Counted from the first letter of the stretch, positions 33,446 to 42,647 are shown. The stretch: 64,000 nt of DNA from Dyella japonica A8 (GCF_000725385.1 NZ_CP008884.1:744001-808000), one strand, 5' to 3'. Notes: generated from the sequence alone by a model not told the origin. Numbers and translations are program-made.

Positions 33446-34921
33446 TTAGAACATGTAGCCCATGCCGAGATTGAAGCGATCGTTCTTGTGGTTGTCTTGA
33501 TACTTCTGATAGTCGGCCTTGCACACGACCTGCGGATAAGGGCTGAACGTCAAACCCATGGTGGCGACGTGGTCGGCGTTCGCGGGATCCGCAGCGAAGC
33601 CCGCAGGCATATGCGACTGCGTGTTGAATCGCTCATAGCGCACGAACGGCGTCAGCGTCATGTCGCCGTGCTCCCACACGGTGTACGCCGCTTGCATCAG
33701 CCAACCGTAGAAGGCACCAGGTACATAGGGGCGCGCTGTCTGATTGGTGTTGTTGAATGCCTGTATGGATGCGTCGATCTTTGCCGCTTGACCGATGGTG
33801 CCCCTGGTGTAGAGCGCTTCAAGATCCCAGCCGTTGCGTTGCCAACGGGTGTGCATGTCCCACAGGGTGACGCGGGCTTTGATGCCGGCCAGATCGGGGC
33901 TGTCCGGGTTGGCCTTGTAATCGGCGTTGGCGTGCGTGGAGTTGCCGGTAAACACGCCGCCGCCGATGGTCCAGCCCGGAATGCCCTGGTAATTGAGCGC
34001 GCCATAGACAGACAGATCGTGTGCCTTGGCCAACTGCAATTCCTGATGGATGGCGTGCAGCGGTGCGCTGGGGTCGTCGAACTTGGCGACGTCGAATCCG
34101 GTAGTGACGCCCACGTCCCACGCGAGACCGGCGTTGGTGCTGCCCCATAGGCCCATGCCACCCTCGCGCCAGGTGGAGGGAATGATGCGGGTCTCCACCT
34201 CGTTGCGCTCGACACCGTAGTACATGGGTGGCTCGTGCGACTGGTTGATGAACCCGAACGGCATGAGGAACAGGCCGGTCTTGAGGTTCACGCCCGAGGC
34301 GATCTGATAGTTGAGGAACGCCTGCTCGATCTCGCTTTCACCCTGATCGCTGGCGCTGGTGACGGCGTGTTCCCATTCCATTTCGCTGTTGAAACTCAGG
34401 CGGTCGGAGAACTGGTGGCTGAGCAGCACCACAAAGCGCCGCAGGTCGGCCTGCGTGCGACTGCCATCGTGCACGTAGTTGTTGTAGTTGATCTCGCCGT
34501 AACCGCCGAAGGAGGTATCCGATTTCTGGCTGCCGCCGGTGGGCGCGGCTGACGAAGCAGAAGCTGCCGCCATGCTCGCGGTGGAACTGGCCACTGGTGT
34601 ATTGGCAACGATGGTGGAAGGCATCGGCGCTGCCGCAGACACCGGGTTTACCGATGCCGTTTGCGCCGGCGTCGCCGTGGCGGGCGACGCCTTGCCTTGA
34701 GTGGCCGCTATCTGGTCGGTCTGTTCGTGCAGCTGTTTGATCTCAGCCGCTTCCGACTTCAGCTGGGCGTCTTGCGCGTCGAGCCGCTGTTTAAGTTGCG
34801 CAATAAGCGACTTGAGCTCGGCTTCCGACGCATGGGAAGCGAGTGGCATCAGGGCGAGTGCGCCGATCAGCGCAAAAACAAGCACGCCGCGTCCCCGGCG
34901 ATGGGAGGAAAGGCAAAACAT
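33446..34921 (-). CDS. Outer membrane porin with N-terminal coiled coil
   Basis: 491 residues. A signal peptide (to about 31) precedes a coiled coil (SEAELKSLIAQLKQRLDAQDAQLKSEAAEIKQLHEQTDQI, about 32-71), then a Ser/Ala/Pro-rich linker, and a barrel from GGYGEINYNNYVHDGSRTQADLRRFVVLL to the final FNLGMGYMF. The barrel part resembles the phosphate-selective porin O/P superfamily. A Fur-like inverted repeat lies 34 bp upstream of the ATG, so iron-responsive expression is suspected; the substrate is unknown. Confidence 0.88.
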   Translation of the reverse strand: MFCLSSHRRGRGVLVFALIGALALMPLASHASEAELKSLIAQLKQRLDAQDAQLKSEAAEIKQLHEQTDQIAATQGKASPATATPAQTASVNPVSAAAPMPSTIVANTPVASSTASMAAASASSAAPTGGSQKSDTSFGGYGEINYNNYVHDGSRTQADLRRFVVLLSHQFSDRLSFNSEMEWEHAVTSASDQGESEIEQAFLNYQIASGVNLKTGLFLMPFGFINQSHEPPMYYGVERNEVETRIIPSTWREGGMGLWGSTNAGLAWDVGVTTGFDVAKFDDPSAPLHAIHQELQLAKAHDLSVYGALNYQGIPGWTIGGGVFTGNSTHANADYKANPDSPDLAGIKARVTLWDMHTRWQRNGWDLEALYTRGTIGQAAKIDASIQAFNNTNQTARPYVPGAFYGWLMQAAYTVWEHGDMTLTPFVRYERFNTQSHMPAGFAADPANADHVATMGLTFSPYPQVVCKADYQKYQDNHKNDRFNLGMGYMF

Positions 34922-34954
34922 AGGGCGCCCCCGGGCTGAAAGAGGCGCAAATTT

Positions 34955-34972
34955 AAATGGAAACCATTCTCA
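34955..34972. promoter_or_regulatory. Fur-box-like inverted repeat upstream of the porin gene
   Basis: The reverse strand reads TGAGAATGGTTTCCATTT. It contains the perfect AATGG-N3-CCATT palindrome and matches the 19-bp Fur consensus at 11 positions by eye. Confidence 0.45.
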
Positions 34973-35120
34973 CCTGCAATAAAAACCATGTTTTGCCATA
35001 GGTTGCGACAGCCTGGCGACGGGTTGCCGGGGTGAAGGCAGCGGGAATCCGGCAGGGCGGTGGGCTACAAGCTCATGTCACGAGCGTGTGCGGCAGGTCG
35101 ATGCGGTCGCGACGGTTCTT

Positions 35121-36212
35121 TCAGAACAACTGTCCCTGCGGCGACGGCTTGCGCGGCGGCGTGAACTTGGTGGTGTCCAGCCACAATTCGCGTGCCCTTC
35201 CGAAACCATGCTTGCGGCAGGCGACATCGAAGCGGCGGCGGATGAGTTCGGCGAACACGCCCTGCCCGCGCATGCGGGTGGTGAAGTCGCTGTCGTAGTC
35301 GCGGCCGCCGTGCATTTGCTGGATCAGGCTCATCACGTGGCCGGCGCGTTGCGGCACGTGCAGCGCTAGCCATTCGCGGAACAGGGCTTTCAGTTCGTAG
35401 GGCAGGCGCAGCGTGGTGTAACCAGCGCAGGTGGCGCCGGCGTCGGCGGCCTGCTCCAGCACGGCTTCCAGGTCGCTGTCGTTGAGTGCGGGGATGATGG
35501 GCGCCACCAGGACGCCGACCGGTACGCCGGCCTCGCGCAGCGTGCGGATGGCCTGGATGCGCCGGTGCGGCGCGCTGGCGCGCGGTTCGAGTTTGGCGGC
35601 AAGGTGGTTGTCCAGCGAATTGACCGAGACGAACACCTGCACCAGGTTGTCGCGCGCCATGGGCGCGAGGATGTCCAGGTCGCGTTCCACCATGGCGTTC
35701 TTGGTGACGATGGTGCACGGGTGCCGGCACTCCGCCAGCACTTCCAGCGCGGCGCGGGTGAGTTTCCAGCGACGCTCAACGGGTTGGTAGGGGTCGGTGT
35801 TGCTGCCGATGTTGATGGGGCTGACGGTGTACGAGGGGCGCGCGAGTTCATGGCGCAGCACTTCGGCGAGATTGCTCTTGGCACGCAGCTTGGTTTCGAA
35901 ATCAAGGCCGGGCGAGAGATTGAGGTAACTGTGCGAAGGGCGCGCGAAGCAGTAGATGCAGCCATGCTCACAACCGCGATACGGATTCAGCGCCTGGTTG
36001 AAGTGGATGTCCGGCGAGTCGTTGCGGGTGATCACGCTGCGAGCGCGTTCTTCCGTGACCTCGGTGCGCGGGCGGGGCGCCTGTTCGTCGAGCAGCAGGC
36101 TTTGCCAGCCGTCGTCTTCCGCCTGGTGGCGAATCGATTCGAAGCGCCCCTCCGGGTTGGAAGCGGCGCCGCGACCCTTGAGGGCCTGCAGGGGGAGGAA
36201 GGAGTCGGCCAT
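35121..36212 (-). CDS. PA0069-family radical SAM protein
   Basis: 363 residues, intact. The cluster motif is CEHGCIYCF (about 82-90), in the context ALNPYRGCEHGCIYCFARPSH typical of this family, which is related to spore photoproduct lyase-like radical SAM proteins. Further conserved blocks are INIGSNTDPYQPVE and VLVAPIIPALND. The reaction is unknown. The 5' 248 bases of the gene are duplicated at 37851-38097 as part of an 871-bp direct repeat. Confidence 0.93.
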   Translation of the reverse strand: MADSFLPLQALKGRGAASNPEGRFESIRHQAEDDGWQSLLLDEQAPRPRTEVTEERARSVITRNDSPDIHFNQALNPYRGCEHGCIYCFARPSHSYLNLSPGLDFETKLRAKSNLAEVLRHELARPSYTVSPINIGSNTDPYQPVERRWKLTRAALEVLAECRHPCTIVTKNAMVERDLDILAPMARDNLVQVFVSVNSLDNHLAAKLEPRASAPHRRIQAIRTLREAGVPVGVLVAPIIPALNDSDLEAVLEQAADAGATCAGYTTLRLPYELKALFREWLALHVPQRAGHVMSLIQQMHGGRDYDSDFTTRMRGQGVFAELIRRRFDVACRKHGFGRARELWLDTTKFTPPRKPSPQGQLF

Positions 36213-36272
36213 GGGGGGAGTGTGCGCTGGAGATGTCTCAGGTGGCGCGACACCTTGGTCGCCTCATTCCGT

Positions 36273-36356
36273 TGTGGGAGCGCACCCTGTGCGCGACTCG
36301 CCACGCGGGGGCAGCGGCGCATGGCGCCGCCGTCGCGCACAGGGTGCGCTCCCACA
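36273..36356. repeat. REP-like doublet (family A), inside direct repeat copy 1
   Basis: Inverted units at 36273-36297 and 36332-36356. The spacer between the arms differs from that in copy 2. Confidence 0.88.
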
Positions 36357-36365
36357 GCGGGGCGG

Positions 36366-36835
36366 TTATCTCGCAGGTGCCAGCTGGGTTCTTAGCGCCG
36401 CGCCCATGGCATCCAGCGGATACCCGTTCAATTGCCTCCCCAGCTCGCTGAACACCGGTGTGGAGATGGTCCAGCCCATCGGTATGGGGTAGTCGCCGGG
36501 GCATAGGCGGAAGTGCCACAGCATGTCGCCGTTTTGTGGCTGGGCGGGGTCCGGGCGCAGGGCGTGCAGCAGTTGCACGCGCGCGTATTCGCCGCGAGCG
36601 CTGCGGGTGTCGAGCAAGGCTTCGACTGGCGCAATCGCTTCGCCGCTCACCGGCTCGCTCACGCGGCCGGGTGCCTGTGCACAGGCGACGGAGTAGAACG
36701 GCATGGGGTGGCTGGCGTCGTGTTGCTCGATGAAGTCGCCCATCAGCGGATCGTTGCTGATGTGGATGACGATGAAGCGCAATGGGATGCCGCGTTGGCT
36801 CGCCTTGTCGCGCACCAATTGCATCAGCTCGAGGA
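36366..36835 (-). pseudogene. Truncated 3' copy of the membrane patatin gene
   Basis: Encodes a near-identical C-terminal portion (from about LELMQLVRDKASQRGIPLRF to the end) of the patatin-like protein at 38252-40468. It lacks the catalytic residues and is cut off exactly at the repeat boundary (36835). It has no start or promoter of its own. Confidence 0.9.
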
Positions 36836-36938
36836 TGATCGAGCCGCTGCCTGCTCATGGTCGCCTACTCCCACTCGAACTCTACACGCTCATGCATGCC
36901 TGCAGGCTATGCCGATACCGTCTCAGCGACGCGAATGA

Positions 36939-37715
36939 TTACGCGCGGCGGCGATAGACTGCCCAGATCGAACTGGAAACAGATGGGCCATTGAAGAAGT
37001 CGGCCAACCTGGAGAGGTGAAGGCCCAACATCGTTATGATCGCTAGCTTTCGCGATGAGATTTTCGGGACACCACGGTAGAAGGCCGCGCACGCGGCACC
37101 AGCCAGCAGGCCCGTGTTGTAGCTCGACTGGGTTCTTTCGAAAAGCGGTCCGAGCAGGTCGTCCAGCTCGGTCATATTGAAGCCGTCACGAACGTGACCG
37201 ACTGCGTTGTGGAACTCGCGCCCGAACACACGCGGATAGCGGTGTGTCGGTACCGAGATCAGGATGGTGCCATCGGGCTTAAGCAGCCGATTGATGTCCA
37301 GCAGCAGAGCGCCTGGATCGTTCAGGTGCTCCAACACATCAATGAGCAGCGCATAGTCAAAGCTCGCCGGCGCAAAGTCGAACGCTTTCATCGAGTCAGC
37401 ACACACGAAGTCCATGCCATCCGTGCCGCGTTCGGTAGCCAGCGCGTTGGCGCGGCCAATCGATCGCGGATCGATGTCCACGCCGAGGCCGGTCATTCCT
37501 GGTAAGCGCTCGCGCAGCGCAAAGAGATTGGCGCCTTCGCCGCATCCGAACTCAAGGACACGAGTCTTCTGATTCGGGTCTTGACGTGCGAAGAACTTCA
37601 GCAGGGGCCTCGATCGAAAATGGTAATGCAGATCGACCGGGCCGATCACCTTGGTTATCGCATCCCATTTGCCATGGCTGGCTGTAGCCGTCGCCGCCTG
37701 AATGCCTTCGTTCAT
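36939..37715 (-). CDS. SAM-dependent class I methyltransferase in the inserted segment
   Basis: 258 residues from ATG 37715 (weak AAGG upstream; an ATG at 37790 would add 25 poorly conserved residues). The SAM-binding motif VLEFGCGEGANLFALRERLP, the acidic loop GVDIDPRSI, and FDYALLIDVLEHLNDPGALLLDINRLLKPDGTILISVPTH are those of methyltransferase_11/UbiE-like enzymes; relatives often sit in glycan or lipid gene clusters. It is the only gene in the insert, with less biased codon use than its neighbours, which suggests transfer. Substrate unknown. Confidence 0.85.
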   Translation of the reverse strand: MNEGIQAATATASHGKWDAITKVIGPVDLHYHFRSRPLLKFFARQDPNQKTRVLEFGCGEGANLFALRERLPGMTGLGVDIDPRSIGRANALATERGTDGMDFVCADSMKAFDFAPASFDYALLIDVLEHLNDPGALLLDINRLLKPDGTILISVPTHRYPRVFGREFHNAVGHVRDGFNMTELDDLLGPLFERTQSSYNTGLLAGAACAAFYRGVPKISSRKLAIITMLGLHLSRLADFFNGPSVSSSIWAVYRRRA

Positions 37716-37850
37716 CGCCTTGAGCCTGAGTCTGGTCCCCAACAGGCCCCAGACTCTAAGGCATTCCGTCGGCCCTGTCCTGCGCGGCACCGCACAGGTA
37801 AGGTGATCAGAATCACTCGATACTCAAACGTAGGTTTCCGGCGTAGTTCG

Positions 37851-38097
37851 TGCTCACAACCGCGATACGGATTCAGCGCCTGGTTGAAGTGGATGTCAGG
37901 CGAGTCGTTGCGGGTGATCACGCTGCGGGCGCGTTCTTCCGTGACCTCGGTACGCGGGCGGGGCGCTTGTTCGCCGAGCAGCAGGCTTTGCCAGCCGTCG
38001 TCTTCCGCCTGATGGCGAATGGATTCGAAGCGCCCCTCCGGGTTGGAAGCGGCGCCGCGACCCTTGAGGGCCTGCAGGGGAGGAAGGAGTCGGCCAT
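37851..38097 (-). pseudogene. Truncated and frameshifted 5' copy of the radical SAM gene
   Basis: Matches the first 248 bases of the intact gene at 35121-36212. One G is missing in the run of Gs around codon 8 (CAGGGG against CAGGGGG), so even the remaining part is out of frame, and the Fe-S cysteines are lost at the repeat boundary. Confidence 0.9.
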
Positions 38098-38157
38098 GGG
38101 GGGAGTGTGCGCTGGGGATGTCTCAGGTGGCGCGACACCTTGGTCGCCTCATTCCGT

Positions 38158-38241
38158 TGTGGGAGCGCACCCTGTGCGCGACTCGCCACGCGGGGGGCAG
38201 CGGCGCTGTGCGCCGCCGTCGCGCACAGGGTGCGCTCCCAC
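38158..38241. repeat. REP-like doublet (family A), inside direct repeat copy 2
   Basis: Inverted units at 38158-38182 and 38218-38241, orthologous to the doublet at 36273-36356. Confidence 0.88.
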
Positions 38242-38251
38242 GGAGGGGTGG

Positions 38252-40468
38252 TTATCTCGGGGGTGCCAGCTGGGTTTTTAGCGCCGCGCCCATGGCATCC
38301 AGCGGATACCGGTTCAATTGCCTCCCCAACTCGCTGAACACCGGTGTGGAGATGGTCCAGCCCATCGGGATGGGGTAGTCGCCGGGGCATAGGCGGAAGT
38401 GCCACAGCATGTCGCCGTTCTCTGGCTGGGCGGGGTCCGGGCTCAGGGCGTGCAGCAGTTGCACGCGCGCGTATTCGCCGCGAGCGCTGCGGGTGTCGAG
38501 CAAGGCTTCGACTGGCGCAATCGCTTCGCCGCTCACCGGCCCGCTCACGCGGCCGGGTGCCTGTGCACAGGCGACGGAGTAGAAGGGCATGGGGTGGCTG
38601 GCGTCGTGTTGCTCGATGAAGTCGCTCATCAGCGGATCGTTGCTGATGTGGATGACGATGAAGCGCAACGGAATGCCGCGTTGGCTCGCCTTGTCGCGCA
38701 CCAGCTGCATCAGCTCGAGGAGGGTGGTGGTTCCGGAGTTCTCGAAGTAGCCGCCGTCGACGAGCTGCAGGCGGGAGGGTACGGGCGGGTTGGCCAGGTT
38801 CGCCTCGAGCGTGCCGGCAGGACTTACATAAGTGAAGCGCGCACTGTTGAGCACGACTTCGCTCAACGGCACGCGCGGGTCCAGCCAGCTCGATCCATCA
38901 AAGCCGGCGGTCCACGGTTGTCGCTGTGGCGTTGCCAAGGGTTTGAACGGGTGCTGGATGAAGCGCTTGCCCTGCGTCACCGTGGTGCTGTTGAGGAACA
39001 ACGCCGGTACAGAGGTCAGCGCAGGCGTGCCTGCCGGTCCGTAGAGTGCGGAGAACGGTTGCGCGAATGCCGGCATGCCCTCCAGGCGCGCCGCCGATTC
39101 CCACGCACGGGTCAATGCACGGGAGCGGTCATTCATCCATGCGCCGGGCAGCCAGCGCTGGGTGAGGTCCACGAAGAACGCGTTCGCCAGCATGGGTGCG
39201 AGGAAGTCGTGGCTGAGCATGTTGCGCGCACGCGGCTCCAGCGTGGCGGCCTCCACCGGCTGCGGTTGTGCGAGAGAGGCGGTGTAGACCGCCAGCCCCA
39301 TGCTTCCACCCGATACGCCGCTCGCCGCGAGCAGATAGCGCGCAAACAGCGGTTCGCCACGGGATGGTTGCCCCTGCTGTGTGATGGCGGTGAGGCGGCT
39401 GAGTACTTCGCTTGTCCATGCCGCGCTGCGGATGCCGCCGCCTTCGGCGGACACCAGGATCACGGGACAAGGCCGGCGCCCGGTGCAACGGTCGGTGAGC
39501 CAGGCATCCACATAGGCGTCGAAGGTCGGGCGCGTATCCGGCGGCTGCGGGCCGGGACGCTCGTGCGTGCTCATCGCCGGGTACTGCCGCACGTGATGGT
39601 TGTCGTTGAGGTGCAGCCAATGAAACGACGCACTGACCAGCAGCAGGATGCTGAGCAATGGCACGCCGCGCCGGTCGCCGATCATGCACAGCAATCCGCC
39701 GGTGTAGCAGAGGAAGGCCTCGGCGATGAGCAGGATCGCCAGTGGACCGATGCCGTCGAGCAACTCAGGCACGAAGGCGATCACGACCGCGGCGATCACG
39801 TTGAGCGTCACCGCGACGATATAGGTGGCCACGGTCCATCGGCCAAGGTCGCTCACCCGCCACACGCGTCTGGCCTCCCGTGGGTGCCAGACATGGGGGC
39901 GTGTGCGGCCTCGGCGACGCTTGAGCAGGTAGGCCACGCGACGCCGCATGATGAAGAAGGCGATCATGGCCGCCGATTCCACCAGCAACCCCAGCGCTCG
40001 CCAGCTGCGTTGCATGCACTGTTCGGTAAGGACGCAGGGGCCATGGGGCAACCGCGTCAGCGCAATCACATAACCGATACAGACCAGCAATGGCACGGAT
40101 GCGCCGAGCAAGCGCGGCAACCAGTCACGCAGGAAGGCGGCGCGCTCGTCCTGCAAGGCCGGCCAGCGTGGATAGCGCAGGCGGTACGCGTTGCGCGCGG
40201 CGTACCACATGGCAAGGCCCGCCAACGCGCTGCTCGCCAGCAAGCCGAGATAGCGCGCGCGGCTCGGATCGGTCCACAACGCGATGAGGAATAGTTCGGC
40301 CGCCTGGTCGACGGTGACGGTCACGATGGCCACCGCCGCCAGCACCAGCAGCGATACGCGTACGGGCTTGAGGTGATCGAGCACCAGCGCGGTCCACCCC
40401 AGCATGCGTCGCCAGTGATGGCGGATGACGCGCCGCCGCGTTCCCCTCGGGCGTTCGACATCGGGCAT
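38252..40468 (-). CDS. Membrane-anchored patatin-like phospholipase
   Basis: 738 residues from ATG 40468, which follows GGAGGGAG; earlier in-frame ATGs lack such a site. Six to eight hydrophobic segments occupy about 25-300. The C-terminal half is a patatin domain: oxyanion loop SAEGGGIRSAAW, nucleophile Ser in GVSGGSMG, and Asp in LVDGGYFENSG. This joins an integral membrane part to a lipid acyl hydrolase on one chain. Substrate unknown. A 3' fragment of the gene remains at 36366-36835. Confidence 0.9.
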   Translation of the reverse strand: MPDVERPRGTRRRVIRHHWRRMLGWTALVLDHLKPVRVSLLVLAAVAIVTVTVDQAAELFLIALWTDPSRARYLGLLASSALAGLAMWYAARNAYRLRYPRWPALQDERAAFLRDWLPRLLGASVPLLVCIGYVIALTRLPHGPCVLTEQCMQRSWRALGLLVESAAMIAFFIMRRRVAYLLKRRRGRTRPHVWHPREARRVWRVSDLGRWTVATYIVAVTLNVIAAVVIAFVPELLDGIGPLAILLIAEAFLCYTGGLLCMIGDRRGVPLLSILLLVSASFHWLHLNDNHHVRQYPAMSTHERPGPQPPDTRPTFDAYVDAWLTDRCTGRRPCPVILVSAEGGGIRSAAWTSEVLSRLTAITQQGQPSRGEPLFARYLLAASGVSGGSMGLAVYTASLAQPQPVEAATLEPRARNMLSHDFLAPMLANAFFVDLTQRWLPGAWMNDRSRALTRAWESAARLEGMPAFAQPFSALYGPAGTPALTSVPALFLNSTTVTQGKRFIQHPFKPLATPQRQPWTAGFDGSSWLDPRVPLSEVVLNSARFTYVSPAGTLEANLANPPVPSRLQLVDGGYFENSGTTTLLELMQLVRDKASQRGIPLRFIVIHISNDPLMSDFIEQHDASHPMPFYSVACAQAPGRVSGPVSGEAIAPVEALLDTRSARGEYARVQLLHALSPDPAQPENGDMLWHFRLCPGDYPIPMGWTISTPVFSELGRQLNRYPLDAMGAALKTQLAPPR

Positions 40469-40663
40469 GCGGCTCCCTCCGGTGCCGTGCTTGCTCATGG
40501 CCGCGACCATAGTAGAGCGAAGGGGCCCTGTCACACGTGATGGCGTTGGCATGCACGCTTTGCCCACATCGCCGACCCGGCGCTGAAGGAGTGAGCGGGC
40601 ATTGGGCGTGCGCTCACGCGCGCCGTGGATACTTCAGATACGCGTTACGGCGAGGAGCATGCG

Positions 40664-40924
40664 ATGGCGGTTGAGGGCCTGCTGGTTTTCCTGTTGATCG
40701 GCGCTATCGCCGGCTGGTTGGCCGGCTTGATCGTGCGGGGTTTCGGCTTCGGCCTGATCGGCAACATCGTGGTCGGCATCATTGGCGCATTCTTTGCCGG
40801 GTGGCTGCTGCCGCGGCTCGGCCTGCACTTCGCCGTGATGGGCCCGTTCTTCAACAGCGTGCTGCATGCGCTGATTGGCGCGGTGATCCTGCTGGCCATC
40901 ATCGGTGTGATCCGCCGCCTGTGA
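40664..40924 (+). CDS. GlsB/YeaQ/YmgE-family small membrane protein
   Basis: 86 residues from ATG 40664, with GAGGAG just upstream; a GTG at 40625 opens the same frame but is unsupported. Three hydrophobic helices with Gly-rich faces (GLLVFLLIGAIAGWLAGLIVRG, GLIGNIVVGIIGAFFAGWLL, ALIGAVILLAIIGVIRRL) define this transglycosylase-associated family, linked to stress responses but without established activity. Confidence 0.9.
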   Translation: MAVEGLLVFLLIGAIAGWLAGLIVRGFGFGLIGNIVVGIIGAFFAGWLLPRLGLHFAVMGPFFNSVLHALIGAVILLAIIGVIRRL

Positions 40925-40935
40925 GGCGCGCGAAT

Positions 40936-40975
40936 GAAGAAGGCGCGGCGGTGGCCCGTCGCGCCTTCTTCATTT
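40936..40975. terminator. Bidirectional hairpin between convergent genes
   Basis: GAAGAAGGCGCG and CGCGCCTTCTTC form a perfect 12-bp stem with a 12-nt loop. The T tracts are short on both sides. Confidence 0.75.
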
Positions 40976-40988
40976 GCAGGACGCGTGA

Positions 40989-42647
40989 TCAGCCGCGAAT
41001 GTCGACGTCCTTGGTTTCGCGCAGGAACAACAGGCCGATGAAGAACGTGCCAATGGCGACGATAATCGGATACCACAGGCCGTAGTAGATATCGCCCTTC
41101 CAGGCCACCAGCATGAAGCCGATGGTCGGTACGAAACCGCCGAACCAGCCATTGCCGATGTGATACGGCAGGCTCATCGAGGTATAGCGGATGCGCGTGG
41201 GGAACATCTCCACCAGCCACGCCGCGATGGGCCCGTACACCATGGTCACGTAGATCACCAGGATGGCCAGCAGCACGACCAGCATCACGTCGTTGCGTTG
41301 CGCGGGATCGGCCTTTTCCGGGTAGCCCGCCGCCTTGAGTGCGGTACTCAGCTGCGTGCCGAAGGCCTTGCCCTGCTCCGCAAAGGCCTTGCTGTCCAGC
41401 GAACCGCCTTCGAAGGAGCTGATGCTCTGGTCGCCGATCTTCACCGAGGCAACGGCGCCCGGCTCGGCGGTGACGTTGGAGTACGGAATGCCCTTCTTTG
41501 CCAGCGCGCTCTTGGCTACGTCGCAGGAGCTGGTGAACTTGGTCTTGCCCACCGGATCGAACTGGAAGCTGCACCCGTTGGGGTCGGCGATGACCTTGAC
41601 CGGTGACGTCGCCGCGGCGGTTTCGATGGCCGGGTTGCCGAAGTGGGTGAGGCCCTTGAAGATCGGAAAGTAGGTGAGCGCAGCGAGCAAACACCCCGCC
41701 AGCACGATGGTTTTGCGACCGATGCGATCGGACAGCCAGCCGAACAACACGAAGAACGGCGTGCCGATGGCGAGCGCGGCGGCAATCAGCAGGTTGGCCG
41801 TGGTGCCGTCGATCTTCAGGCTTTGGGTAAGGAAGTACAGCGCGTAGAACTGGCCGGTGTACCACACCACCGCCTGGCCGGCGGTGGCACCGAGCAGCGC
41901 GAGAATCACCAGCTTGAGGTTCGACCAGTGGCCGAACGCCTCGGTGAGCGGTGCCTTGGACTGTTTGCCTTCCGCCTTCATCTGCTTGAACACCGGCGAT
42001 TCCTGCAGCTGCATGCGGATGTAGACCGACACCGCGAGCAGCAGCGAAGACACCAGGAAGGGAATACGCCAGCCCCAATCGTCGAAGGTTTTGTCGCCCA
42101 GGCCCATGCGCGTGCCCAGGATGACCAGCAGCGAGAGGAACAGGCCGAAGGTGGCGGTGATCTGGATGAAGCTGGTGTACAGGCCGCGCTTGCCGTTGGG
42201 GGCGTGCTCGGCCACATAGGTCGCGGCACCACCGTATTCGCCGCCCAGGGCCAAGCCCTGCAGCAGGCGCAGCGCGATCAGGATGGTGGGCGCGGCCGCG
42301 CCGATCTGCGCGTAATTGGGCAGCAGGCCGACAAAGAAGGTCGACAGGCCCATGATGACGATGGTGATGAGGAAGGTGTATTTGCGACCGATCAGGTCGC
42401 CCAGCCGTCCAAACACGATGGCGCCGAAGGGGCGTACCGCGAAGCCCGCGGCAAAGGCCAGCAGCGCGAAGATGAACTGACTCGTCTCGTTGAGGCCGCT
42501 GAAGAAGTGCTTGCCGATCAACGCGGCCAGCGAGCCGTAGAGGTAGAAGTCGTACCACTCGAACACGGTGCCCAGGCTGGAAGCCAGGATGACGCGGCGG
42601 TGGCCGGTGTCGAGCGATCCGCGCATGTCGACGGCGGTCGTAGCCAT
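40989..42647 (-). CDS. MFS transporter, MHS (metabolite:H+ symporter) type
   Basis: 552 residues. SSLGTVFEWYDFYLYGSLAALIG and GAIVFGRLGDLIGRKYTF are the MHS signatures for carboxylate/proton symporters. Twelve membrane segments are visible. An unusual soluble insert of about 110 residues (about 335-445), with two Cys, sits between late helices and should lie outside the membrane. The gene follows the DcaP-like porin on the same strand and is divergent from acs, so import of acetate or another short carboxylate is the best inference. Confidence 0.9.
   Translation of the reverse strand: MATTAVDMRGSLDTGHRRVILASSLGTVFEWYDFYLYGSLAALIGKHFFSGLNETSQFIFALLAFAAGFAVRPFGAIVFGRLGDLIGRKYTFLITIVIMGLSTFFVGLLPNYAQIGAAAPTILIALRLLQGLALGGEYGGAATYVAEHAPNGKRGLYTSFIQITATFGLFLSLLVILGTRMGLGDKTFDDWGWRIPFLVSSLLLAVSVYIRMQLQESPVFKQMKAEGKQSKAPLTEAFGHWSNLKLVILALLGATAGQAVVWYTGQFYALYFLTQSLKIDGTTANLLIAAALAIGTPFFVLFGWLSDRIGRKTIVLAGCLLAALTYFPIFKGLTHFGNPAIETAAATSPVKVIADPNGCSFQFDPVGKTKFTSSCDVAKSALAKKGIPYSNVTAEPGAVASVKIGDQSISSFEGGSLDSKAFAEQGKAFGTQLSTALKAAGYPEKADPAQRNDVMLVVLLAILVIYVTMVYGPIAAWLVEMFPTRIRYTSMSLPYHIGNGWFGGFVPTIGFMLVAWKGDIYYGLWYPIIVAIGTFFIGLLFLRETKDVDIRG

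Larger units (their letters stand above)
35965..36835. repeat. 871-bp direct repeat, copy 1
   Basis: Colinear with 37851-38721 from TGCTCACAACCGCG to CAGCTCGAGGA, with scattered substitutions and compensating single-base gaps. It covers the 5' part of the radical SAM gene, the intergenic REP doublet and the 3' part of the patatin-like gene. Together with copy 2 it brackets a 1,015-bp insert. Confidence 0.93.
37851..38721. repeat. 871-bp direct repeat, copy 2
   Basis: Same orientation as 35965-36835. Its left end begins abruptly after unrelated insert sequence; its right end continues into the full-length patatin gene. Confidence 0.93.

Noticed and set aside
35965..38721. Composite transposon carrying the methyltransferase
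   Set aside because: The flanking repeats are pieces of ordinary chromosomal genes without transposase or terminal inverted repeats, so homologous integration or duplication explains them better.
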